DNA of 6,855 nucleotides from Patescibacteria group bacterium (GTDB lineage Bacteria > Patescibacteriota > Microgenomatia > UM-FILTER-40-11): assembly GCA_023473205.1 (NCBI GenBank), contig JAMCYY010000034.1, forward strand, positions 1 through 6,855. The letters are read 5' to 3'. A program made the translations under genes and the position numbers. The notes under the pieces are model-generated. The model was not told the DNA's origin. It did not search any database and saw nothing but the letters and a program-made list of their open reading frames with translations. This document shows, one piece after another, positions 1-5,940 of the stretch. Numbering within the stretch: position 1 is the stretch's first letter; the number at the start of each line of letters is the position of its first letter.

Positions 1-21
1 CATTCTTACTCAGGTCAATAA

Positions 22-423
22 CGAAAAGATAAGCAATCTTTTGACTACAAAATCTTCCTGCACAGAACTCCCTGCAACTATGGTGGGTATCGTTACTGGT
101 TTATGTGTCCGTTAGGGAGAAGCGGAATGACTTGTGGCAGGCTCTCAATGGTGCTTTATAAAGCAAGCAACTACTTTGGCTGTAGGCGTTGCTATAACCT
201 CACCTATCAAAGCAGAAAGCACAACTCTCGTTCAAGTCTTGCCTTTTGGTTTCGTTCCAGGAAAGCTATGAACAAAATTGAAAAACTGGAGTTAGAAATA
301 AAAAGGCAGGAATATGCAGGCAGACCCACCAGCAAACAGCAGCAGTTAGACGAGGCTTATGACGAGGTAACAGGAGGCTTGCGAGAGTTTAGTAAATCTC
401 GCATACTCTCTGTATGCAAATAG
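22..423 (+). CDS. Zinc-ribbon protein found near recombinases, 5' end broken or incomplete
   Basis: The frame is open from 22 to the TAG at 421-423. It encodes a motif run I recognise from small proteins often found in mobile or recombinase neighbourhoods: TPCNYGGYRYWF, then CP, TCGR, then FGCRRCYNLTYQS. Four cysteines (MCP, TCG and CRRC) can form one zinc ribbon, followed by a basic, charged helical tail rich in Lys and Glu. The first ATG (103) falls inside the ribbon, at WFMCP, so starting there would remove the conserved TPCNYGG stretch. The true gene therefore begins further upstream. A TAA at 19-21 blocks this frame, while the overlapping frame (2-40) reads TQVNNEKIS, which resembles the family's usual N-terminal side. 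A one-base deletion between about 30 and 50 would join the two. Function is unknown; nucleic-acid binding is an inference. The recombinase starts 46 bases downstream. Confidence 0.6.
   Translation, partial: RKDKQSFDYKIFLHRTPCNYGGYRYWFMCPLGRSGMTCGRLSMVLYKASNYFGCRRCYNLTYQSRKHNSRSSLAFWFRSRKAMNKIEKLELEIKRQEYAGRPTSKQQQLDEAYDEVTGGLREFSKSRILSVCK
381..417 (+). repeat. Two overlapping hairpins at the 3' end of the zinc-ribbon gene
   Basis: GCGAGA (381-386) pairs with TCTCGC (397-402), and the intervening bases allow further TTTA/TAAA pairing with a bulge. A second stem, GCATAC (401-406) with GTATGC (412-417), has a five-base loop. The two stems share bases 401-402, so they compete. They lie in the last codons of the zinc-ribbon gene, about 50 bases before the recombinase. 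No T-run follows, so an ordinary terminator is unlikely. Confidence 0.5.
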
Positions 424-425
424 CC

Positions 426-454
426 TTGATAATTACAAACAGAAGTTATATGTT
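426..454 (+). promoter_or_regulatory. Possible recombinase promoter
   Basis: TTGATA (426-431), a 17-base spacer and TATGTT (449-454) resemble a sigma-70 promoter, with 5 of 6 and 4 of 6 consensus matches. An alternative -10, TATAGT, lies at 455-460 without a well-spaced -35. Either would start transcription only a few bases before the ATG at 470, giving a very short leader. This fits the absence of any Shine-Dalgarno sequence there. Confidence 0.3.
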
Positions 455-469
455 TATAGTAAAACAAAC

Positions 470-2152
470 ATGAGAATTAACCAAGATCGCAGTCACATCA
501 GATATTTCCTTTATGCCAGAAAGTCATCGGAGGACGAGGACAGGCAAATTCAGTCTATCGAGAGCCAAGTAACCAAGCTCAGAGAATTGGCACAAGAAGA
601 TGGTCTTAAAATCGTTAAAACCTACACCGAAGCCAAATCCGCCAAAGCCCCAGGAGTAAGAGAGATATTCGATGAAATGGTTGGGCGGATTGAAAACGGC
701 GAGGCAGACGGCATCCTCTGCTGGCAGATTAACCGCCTGTCTCGTAATCCTGTCGATAGTGGCAGAATCAGCTGGTTACTCCAGAAGAACATCATCAAGT
801 CAATTCAAACTTATGATCGAGAATACCTACCAGGTGACAATGTCCTTATCTTCAGCGTTGACGCTGCTACTTCCAATCAATTCGTTATTGACCTGAGTAA
901 GAATGTGAAGCGAGGTCTGGAGACAAAGCTAACAAAGGGCTGGTTGCCCAATCTCGCTCCTTCAGGCTACTTAAACGACCAGCTGGAGAAAACTATCACC
1001 AAAGACCAAGAGAGGTTCAACTTGGTAAGCAAAATGTGGCAGCTGATGCTCACTGGTGCATATACACCACCTCAAATACTGAAAATCGCCAATGAGGAAT
1101 GGGGCTACCGCACCAGAAAGAGTAAAAAATTAGGCGGTAAACCCCTGTCTCGAAGCGGGATCTACAGGATCTTTACCAATATCTTCTATGCGGGAGTCAT
1201 CGAACACAAAGGGGTTCAATTTCAGGGGAAGCACGAACCAATGATCACCTTAGAGGAATTTGACCAAGTGCAAGTGCTTATGGGGAGAAAAGGCAAACCA
1301 AGACCAAAAGAACACTTCTTTGCTTTTACTGGCTTTATCCGCTGTGCCGAGTGTGGCTGTCTTTATACTGCCGAAACCAAGAAAAAGTTCATTAAAAAGA
1401 CAGGTAAAATCGAACAATACACTTACTACCATTGCACCAGGAAGAAAACGACCATTAACTGCACCCAGAGAAAAATGCTCCCGTTGGAAAAACTTGAACT
1501 GCAGGTTGAGAAGGAATTGGAAGGTTTAACCATCCTCCCAGAGTTTAGAGACTGGGCGCTGGAGATATTGAATGAGAATAACGACAGGGAGATTGAAGAC
1601 CGCACCAAAGTATACGAAATGCAGCACAATAACCTCGTTACTACCCAGAAAGAGCTGGATAACCTCACTAAGATGCGCTACCGAGATCTTATTGATGACG
1701 ATACCTTTATCAAAGAAAGAAACGAACTGCAAACCAAAGTTACCGAAATGAAGGGTAAGTTGCGCCATACTGAAGATCGAGCAGTGAGGTGGTTGGAGTT
1801 AACCGAAAAGACTTTCAATTTCGCCACTTATGCTCGAATGATGTTCCTTAAAGCAAGCGAGATGGGCAAACAAGGGTTAGAACTGAAGAAGGAAATCCTG
1901 ATGGCGCTTGGTCTAAATCCCCAAATCAAGGCTGGGAAACTCTACATCGACACAATGGAATGGTTTGTCCCCATTGAAAAACGAGCGCCTCTACTCCAAA
2001 AACAATACTTAGGGTTAGAACTGAACAAAAAGCCCGTTACTAAGGCACAAACAGTAGCTCTTGCTGCCATTCGTGCACAATGGCGGTGGATATGCTTATT
2101 TGTGGGAAAGATATGGTTTAAAAGTGGCGATTGCTTTCGCTGCCGCCTCTAA
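470..2152 (+). CDS. Large serine recombinase (site-specific integrase)
   Basis: This 560-residue protein would cut and rejoin DNA through a 5'-phosphoserine bond to integrate or excise a mobile element. The resolvase-type catalytic domain spans about residues 10-145. YARKSS places the nucleophile at Ser19 beside Arg17, and INRLSRN supplies Arg89 and Arg92. The recombinase DNA-binding domain follows (about 147-285, with KRGLETKLTKGW and the RIFTNIFYAGV segment). Next comes a zinc beta-ribbon with Cys292, Cys295, Cys322 and Cys331, then a Lys/Glu-rich coiled coil (about 340-435). All expected catalytic residues are present, so it may be active. ATG 470 is the first plausible start, although no ribosome-binding site is visible. 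The last 25 or so residues (RWICLFVGKIWF onward) look unlike the rest and overlap another open frame. This tail may be junction sequence rather than original recombinase. Element identity and target site are unknown. Confidence 0.93.
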   Translation: MRINQDRSHIRYFLYARKSSEDEDRQIQSIESQVTKLRELAQEDGLKIVKTYTEAKSAKAPGVREIFDEMVGRIENGEADGILCWQINRLSRNPVDSGRISWLLQKNIIKSIQTYDREYLPGDNVLIFSVDAATSNQFVIDLSKNVKRGLETKLTKGWLPNLAPSGYLNDQLEKTITKDQERFNLVSKMWQLMLTGAYTPPQILKIANEEWGYRTRKSKKLGGKPLSRSGIYRIFTNIFYAGVIEHKGVQFQGKHEPMITLEEFDQVQVLMGRKGKPRPKEHFFAFTGFIRCAECGCLYTAETKKKFIKKTGKIEQYTYYHCTRKKTTINCTQRKMLPLEKLELQVEKELEGLTILPEFRDWALEILNENNDREIEDRTKVYEMQHNNLVTTQKELDNLTKMRYRDLIDDDTFIKERNELQTKVTEMKGKLRHTEDRAVRWLELTEKTFNFATYARMMFLKASEMGKQGLELKKEILMALGLNPQIKAGKLYIDTMEWFVPIEKRAPLLQKQYLGLELNKKPVTKAQTVALAAIRAQWRWICLFVGKIWFKSGDCFRCRL

Positions 2153-2177
2153 TAGATTATTTAGACAGCTCGGAAAA

Positions 2178-2648
2178 ATGACAAAAAATGACGAAATTTT
2201 AGGTGAAATTCATGCGTTTGCCGCTGAAGCCAACAGTGCCACTACTGCTGATGAGGAATTAAAACCGGGAAATGAACTGGTTGAAGACATTATCAAAAAA
2301 TACAATTTTGGCAAAGCCAGCCTTATCCAAGCTACAGCTGCATTTGACGCCATCCGAACTTTAAGAGTTATGGGGCTAGATGATAAAGAAATAGGTCAAC
2401 TGGTAGATGGAGCAAGATACGACCCCAAAACGGAAACATATCCCAAACTAGAAGCCAGACTACGTCAAGAACGAAATGCCTGGGGAATTGAATCAAATCA
2501 GGAATTTGAAATTATCCGCCGGGCACTCTTGGCTAAACAAGATTTAGAGTTTCATTACCAGCGTCGTCTAGCTGAAAAAATTGCCACCGAGGTTCTTGAA
2601 GTGGAAGCCGGAACCAAGGGCTGGTTAAGGCCTCAAAACGCGGCTTGA
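2178..2648 (+). CDS. Unrecognised helical protein, possibly the remnant of a gene interrupted by integration
   Basis: I do not recognise this 156-residue protein. It is rich in Ala, Glu, Leu and Arg, with no membrane segment, signal peptide or Cys motif, and should be almost wholly alpha-helical. Examples are VEDIIKKYNFGKASLIQA and EIIRRALLAKQDLEFHYQ; a GARYDPKTETYPKLEARLRQER segment (residue run broken here only by length) lies mid-protein and is not a known motif. ATG 2178 is preceded by a weak CGGAAAA. The same frame is open back to 2058, allowing a TTG start at 2061 that would overlap the recombinase by 92 bases and add an aromatic, Ala-rich stretch (GYAYLWERYGL). That open upstream extension is what would be expected if integration had cut a longer gene, but an independent short gene is equally possible. 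It converges on the radical SAM gene with 13 bases between the stops. Confidence 0.6.
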   Translation: MTKNDEILGEIHAFAAEANSATTADEELKPGNELVEDIIKKYNFGKASLIQATAAFDAIRTLRVMGLDDKEIGQLVDGARYDPKTETYPKLEARLRQERNAWGIESNQEFEIIRRALLAKQDLEFHYQRRLAEKIATEVLEVEAGTKGWLRPQNAA

Positions 2649-2661
2649 AATCGCGATACAA

Positions 2662-3528
2662 TTATTTCTTTTTAGGTAGTTTCCGGTGGTGGATAACTTT
2701 ACCCAAGCCCAATCTTAAATTTCTTCCTTTCATTACTTCCTGAATTACTTTTTCCAGCCGGTCACGGTATTCTTCAGTATTACTTTTTTCAAAAAAAACA
2801 ATTAAAGAAGGCGACTCTTTTTGTAAAAATTGATAAAGTCTAAATTTAGTTAAAGGGCTTAAGTTAAGGTGTTCAAACCAAACTTCGGTAACGCCTACTT
2901 CTTCTAATTTATCTAGAATTTCTTTAAACTTTTCCGGTTGGGCAACAAAGTAGGGTAAAATTGGGCCAATAAAGGCATAAGTTGGAATTCCTGACTGATG
3001 AAGTTGTTCTAAAGCTTTTAGCCGGGAGCTAACTGGCGGTGCATTGGTTTCTAAAAATTGGGAAACTTTGTCGTCTAAAGTGGTTACGGTAAAACCAATT
3101 GCCACGTCTTTTAATCTTTTTAAAATATCAATATCTCTGGTCACTAAAGGCGATTTTGTCTGGATAGCAACCTTGCCTGCATAACCAAAATCCGCCAAAG
3201 TTAAAAGACACTTCCTGGTTAGCTCATATTTTGATTCTAGTCCAAGATACGGATCAGTCACTGAACTAAAAAAAATTGAACCAAAATTTTTACTTTTAAG
3301 CTTTTTTTCTAATCTCAAAAGCTCTTTTTCCAAAAGTTCCGGAGCATTGACTTTAACATCCAAAAAGGTTCCCCATTTTTCACCAGGATGATGCCATCTG
3401 GCAATTTGCGCGGCATAACAATAAACACAACCAAAAGAACAACCGTTATAAGGATTAACTACAAAATCACTTCCTGGCAGATTGGTTTTAATTAAGATTG
3501 TCTTGGCTTCAACTAAATTCACTTGCAT
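2662..3528 (-). CDS. SplB/Rv2578c-like radical SAM protein
   Basis: This 288-residue radical SAM enzyme is of the COG1533 group, named for spore photoproduct lyase, a DNA repair enzyme. YNGCSFGCVYCYA gives the 4Fe-4S ligands Cys30, Cys34 and Cys37. Family marks follow in order: HHPGEKWGTFLDVKVNAPE (46-64), SSVTDPYLGLE (88-98), IQTKSPLVTRD, and GFTVTTLDD with a later APPVSSRL. The C-terminus ends in a basic RKLPKKK tail. The only other cysteine is Cys107. Bacillus SplB uses a hydrogen-donor cysteine (Cys141) about 44 residues after its cluster motif, and none lies at that spacing here. True photoproduct lyase activity is therefore doubtful, and most of this group has no proven substrate. ATG 3528 lies 10 bases after the uvrA stop behind a weak AAGTAAG, so translation is probably coupled to uvrA. 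A nucleic-acid role is inferred from the neighbour. Confidence 0.88.
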   Translation of the reverse strand: MQVNLVEAKTILIKTNLPGSDFVVNPYNGCSFGCVYCYAAQIARWHHPGEKWGTFLDVKVNAPELLEKELLRLEKKLKSKNFGSIFFSSVTDPYLGLESKYELTRKCLLTLADFGYAGKVAIQTKSPLVTRDIDILKRLKDVAIGFTVTTLDDKVSQFLETNAPPVSSRLKALEQLHQSGIPTYAFIGPILPYFVAQPEKFKEILDKLEEVGVTEVWFEHLNLSPLTKFRLYQFLQKESPSLIVFFEKSNTEEYRDRLEKVIQEVMKGRNLRLGLGKVIHHRKLPKKK

Positions 3529-3538
3529 CTTACTTATG

Positions 3539-5791
3539 TTAGCTTAATTCCAAAAACTTTTTTAAATATTGTCCAGTATAAGACTTTTCTACCTGGGCCA
3601 CTTGTTTGGGAGTTCCCTCTGCCACTAGGTATCCCCCTTTTTCTCCTCCTTCTGGCCCTAAATCAATAATCCAGTCTGCCTGACTAATAACCGTCAAATT
3701 ATGCTCAATGACCAAGACAGTATTACCATTGTCCACTAAAAGATTAAGGAGCTTCATTAACTTTTCAATATCGGCAAAATGTAAGCCAGAAGTTGGCTCA
3801 TCTAAAATATAAAAGTCACCTTTGTTTGAAAGACGACTAGCCAATTTTAATCTTTGCGACTCACCGCCTGACAAAGTATCTAAAGTCTGCCCCAATTCTA
3901 AATAATCTAAGCCAACACTGATAAGCAGATCCAATTTTTCTTTTATTTCCTCATCAGCAAAAAAGTCTTTTGCTTCCAAGGCGGTCATGGCTAAAACTTC
4001 GTCAATACTTTTCCCTTGATACTGATACCCAAGAGCCTCCTTCCTATACCTTTTTCCCTGGCAAGTTTCACACTTTATCTTCACATCACCCAAAAAATTC
4101 ATATCCATATTGATAAAACCCAAGCCCTGACAATCTAAACAAGCGCCTTGACCATTAAAACTAAACAAACTAGCCGAAGCGCCACTTTCCTGACTAAAAA
4201 TTTTACGGATCTTATCAAAAGCGCCAATATAAGTCGCCAGGCAGCCGCGGACATTATCACCAACTGGCTTTTGATCCATTAAAATTACTTTTTCGTTTCT
4301 TTGAGTTAAAATTTCTTCTACTAAAGAACTTTTTCCTGAGCCGGAAACACCAGTTAAAGCGACTAAAACTCCCGTTGGAATCATGACATCAAAATTCTTC
4401 AAATTATGAAGTTTAGCCTTCATAATTTTAATGTTGCCACTTGCCTGACGCAAAGTTTTGCTGATCATTTTTGGTTCATTTTTTAAATATTTGGCCGTAA
4501 TTGAGTTAGGATTAGCCATCACTTCTGCAAAGGTTCCTTGAGCCACAATTTCTCCGCCTTTTTTGCCTCCGCCCGGACCAACTTCAATTAGGAAGTCAGC
4601 ATTTTTAATCACTGTCTCATCATGTTCCACTACTAAAACCGTGTTACTATTGGCTTTCAGTCTGCGCAAGTTTTCCACGACTTTATCTACATCCCGCGGA
4701 TGAAGTCCGGCAGTTGGTTCATCTAAAACATAAATTGTCTCCACTAAATCGCAACCCATCTGCCTGGCCATTTTTATCCTTTGCGCCTCGCCACCAGAAA
4801 GAGTATCCGCGGAACGGTTTAAAGACAAGTAACCCACGCCCACATTGACTAAATTTTTTAACTGCGCGATAAGCCTTGGCTTTATCACCGAAGCATTCGG
4901 ATGATTAATTCCTTCTACAAAATTAAGACACTCACTAATCGGCAAATTTGCTACCTCACCAATATTCAAACCATTCAGTCTTACCGCCAAAGATTCCTTA
5001 TTCAACCTCCAGCCTTGACACTCGGGGCAAGGAATAAACTGAAAATACTTCATTTCTTCTTTATTAACTAAACGGTGAGTACTTGATCCCCGCGCCAGCA
5101 AATGGGTTACTACTCCTTTAAAAGTCCAGTTAATCACATTGTTCAGACCGCTTTTGTCCACAATTACTTGCTTTTGGGCATACAAAAGTAAATCAAGCTC
5201 TTCTTTAGAATAATCTTTAACTTTCTTATCCATATCAAAAAACTTAGTCGCTTTAATAATCTTCCACCACATGCTGCCAACCCGCCAGTTACTATACAAA
5301 ATCGCGCCTTCATTTAGGCTTTTATCAAAATCAACTAGCTTTTTAATATCAATTTCCATGGCCTTACCCAAACCTTTACATTTTTTACAGGCTCCATAAG
5401 GGTGATTAAAAGAGTAATAGGAGGAGTCCATTGGTGGCCAGCCCACTCTGGAGTAAAGCAAACGTAAGTAATTGTAGGCTTCAGTTAAAGTCCCAACAGT
5501 TGAACGGGGATTGCTGCGTACCCGCTCCTGGCTAATAACCACGGTTGAAGATATCCCTGAGGTTGACTCGACTTGAGGCCGGTTGCTTTTTTCCAAATAG
5601 CGCCTGGCATAAGCCGAAAGTGATTCAAAATACTGTCTTTGTCCTTCTTTAGCCACAATATCAAAGGCAATGGTTGACTTACCTGAACCGGAAACACCCA
5701 CAAAACAGACAACCCTATTTCTTGGGATCTTTAGATCTATATTTTTAAGATTATTCTCTCTGGCTCCTTTTATCTCGATATATTTACTCAT
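3539..5791 (-). CDS. uvrA: UvrA2-type excinuclease ATPase lacking the UvrB-binding domain
   Basis: UvrA proteins are dimeric ABC ATPases that recognise damaged DNA. This one has 750 residues against about 940 for housekeeping UvrA. The first ABC half has Walker A GVSGSGKS (32-39), LSGGE (331-335) and Walker B LDEP (356-359). The second has GVSGSGKS (481-488), LSGGE (640-644) and LDEP (663-666). Two complete zinc modules remain: Cys135/138/255/258, enclosing an insertion domain, and Cys551/554/574/577. The sequence passes from YLRLLYSRVGW (about 108-118) almost directly to SFNHPYGAC, so the UvrB-binding domain and the first CxxC module are absent. This is the UvrA2/DrrC-like layout, linked in other bacteria to tolerance of DNA-binding drugs or damage. 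It cannot deliver UvrB in the usual way. The normally conserved segment after DQ(S/K)P, RTPRSNPATY in E. coli, reads GDNVRGCLATY (511-521). The start at 5791 has a strong AAGGAGG. Confidence 0.93.
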   Translation of the reverse strand: MSKYIEIKGARENNLKNIDLKIPRNRVVCFVGVSGSGKSTIAFDIVAKEGQRQYFESLSAYARRYLEKSNRPQVESTSGISSTVVISQERVRSNPRSTVGTLTEAYNYLRLLYSRVGWPPMDSSYYSFNHPYGACKKCKGLGKAMEIDIKKLVDFDKSLNEGAILYSNWRVGSMWWKIIKATKFFDMDKKVKDYSKEELDLLLYAQKQVIVDKSGLNNVINWTFKGVVTHLLARGSSTHRLVNKEEMKYFQFIPCPECQGWRLNKESLAVRLNGLNIGEVANLPISECLNFVEGINHPNASVIKPRLIAQLKNLVNVGVGYLSLNRSADTLSGGEAQRIKMARQMGCDLVETIYVLDEPTAGLHPRDVDKVVENLRRLKANSNTVLVVEHDETVIKNADFLIEVGPGGGKKGGEIVAQGTFAEVMANPNSITAKYLKNEPKMISKTLRQASGNIKIMKAKLHNLKNFDVMIPTGVLVALTGVSGSGKSSLVEEILTQRNEKVILMDQKPVGDNVRGCLATYIGAFDKIRKIFSQESGASASLFSFNGQGACLDCQGLGFINMDMNFLGDVKIKCETCQGKRYRKEALGYQYQGKSIDEVLAMTALEAKDFFADEEIKEKLDLLISVGLDYLELGQTLDTLSGGESQRLKLASRLSNKGDFYILDEPTSGLHFADIEKLMKLLNLLVDNGNTVLVIEHNLTVISQADWIIDLGPEGGEKGGYLVAEGTPKQVAQVEKSYTGQYLKKFLELS

Positions 5792-5794
5792 AAT

Positions 5795-5801
5795 CCTCCT
5801 T
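5795..5801 (-). promoter_or_regulatory. Shine-Dalgarno site of uvrA
   Basis: On the minus strand AAGGAGG is followed by ATT and then ATG (5789-5791). The motif is near perfect but the 3-base spacing is short. It supports the chosen uvrA start and is the only strong ribosome-binding site in the window. Confidence 0.75.
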
Positions 5802-5810
5802 TTGACCTTG

Positions 5811-5838
5811 CCCCGTAGATGCGAAGCACTCTACGGGG
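5811..5838. repeat. Palindromic hairpin in the uvrA leader
   Basis: CCCCGTAGA (5811-5819) pairs with TCTACGGGG (5830-5838). Inside, TGC and GCA (5820-5822 and 5826-5828) can extend the stem around a GAA loop, leaving one bulged base. It lies between the predicted uvrA start of transcription and its ribosome-binding site, and directly abuts the -35 box of the merR promoter. No T-run follows on either strand, so it is not a normal terminator. It may be a dispersed palindromic repeat or an mRNA-stability structure. Confidence 0.75.
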
Positions 5839-5867
5839 TTGACATCCTCCAAATTATAGGATATGAT
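5839..5867 (+). promoter_or_regulatory. Predicted merR-gene promoter
   Basis: TTGACA (5839-5844), a 17-base spacer and TATGAT (5862-5867) form a near-consensus sigma-70 promoter reading toward the regulator. Transcription should start near 5874, inside the dyad at 5872-5888, so regulator bound there would be expected to repress it. Confidence 0.65.
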
Positions 5868-5893
5868 AAAGTACTACGTTACGTCATAGTCAA
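5863..5893 (-). promoter_or_regulatory. Predicted MerR-type uvrA promoter with 19-base spacer
   Basis: On the minus strand TTGACT (5888-5893) and TATCAT (5863-5868) are separated by 19 bases. Each box matches consensus at 5 of 6 positions. A 19-base spacer is the hallmark of promoters that MerR proteins activate by distorting the DNA. A perfect TATAAT at 5853-5858 (minus) has no -35 at normal spacing, so it is the weaker candidate. Confidence 0.5.
5872..5888. promoter_or_regulatory. Candidate MerR operator dyad
   Basis: The bases read TA, two unpaired, ACGT, a central T, ACGT, two unpaired, TA: 12 of 16 flanking positions are symmetric. The dyad lies inside the 19-base spacer of the uvrA promoter, its centre about two bases off the spacer midpoint, and covers the predicted merR start point. 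Confidence 0.45.
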
Positions 5894-5903
5894 TACCTGA
5901 TTT

Positions 5904-5932
5904 GTAGAGACGCCCCGACGGGGCGTCTCTAC
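5904..5932. repeat. Perfect 13-bp palindromic hairpin before merR
   Basis: GTAGAGACGCCCC (5904-5916) pairs perfectly with GGGGCGTCTCTAC (5920-5932) around a GAC loop. It ends eight bases before the regulator's ATG, where a Shine-Dalgarno site would normally lie. It shares the blocks GTAGA/TCTAC and CCCC/GGGG with the hairpin at 5811-5838. No T-run follows on either strand. It could be a small mobile palindrome or a structure limiting translation. Confidence 0.85.
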
Positions 5933-5940
5933 CTAAAAAA

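Noticed and set aside
1250..1768. Several open frames on the minus strand within the recombinase (1250-1432, 1426-1668, 1526-1768)
   Set aside because: They lie opposite a clear serine recombinase, carry no motif or ribosome-binding site, and are shadows of it. The + strand frames 672-896 and 1260-1529 are rejected for the same reason.
1873..2025. 15-base direct repeat AGGGTTAGAACTGAA at 1873-1887 and 2011-2025
   Set aside because: Both copies are in frame, 138 bases apart, and encode GLEL in the recombinase C-terminal region. No third copy is visible, so it is more likely codon coincidence or an old internal duplication than a functional repeat.
2629..2675. Terminator between the convergent genes
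   Set aside because: CGCG can pair with CGCG around the TGA and a T-rich stretch follows, but the stem is only four base pairs, too weak to call.
3796..4740. Similar sequences near 3796 and 4716, such as CATCTAAAA followed by ATAAA
   Set aside because: They are the two Walker B regions of the tandem ABC domains of UvrA, not a separate repeat.
5485..5900. Open frames 5485-5712 (minus) and 5670-5900 (plus)
   Set aside because: They overlap the conserved N-terminal part of uvrA and the promoter region. The plus frame's hydrophobic stretch is only the complement of uvrA codons.
5811..5932. Hairpins as rho-independent terminators
   Set aside because: Neither is followed by a T-run on either strand, and both lie inside leaders, after promoters.
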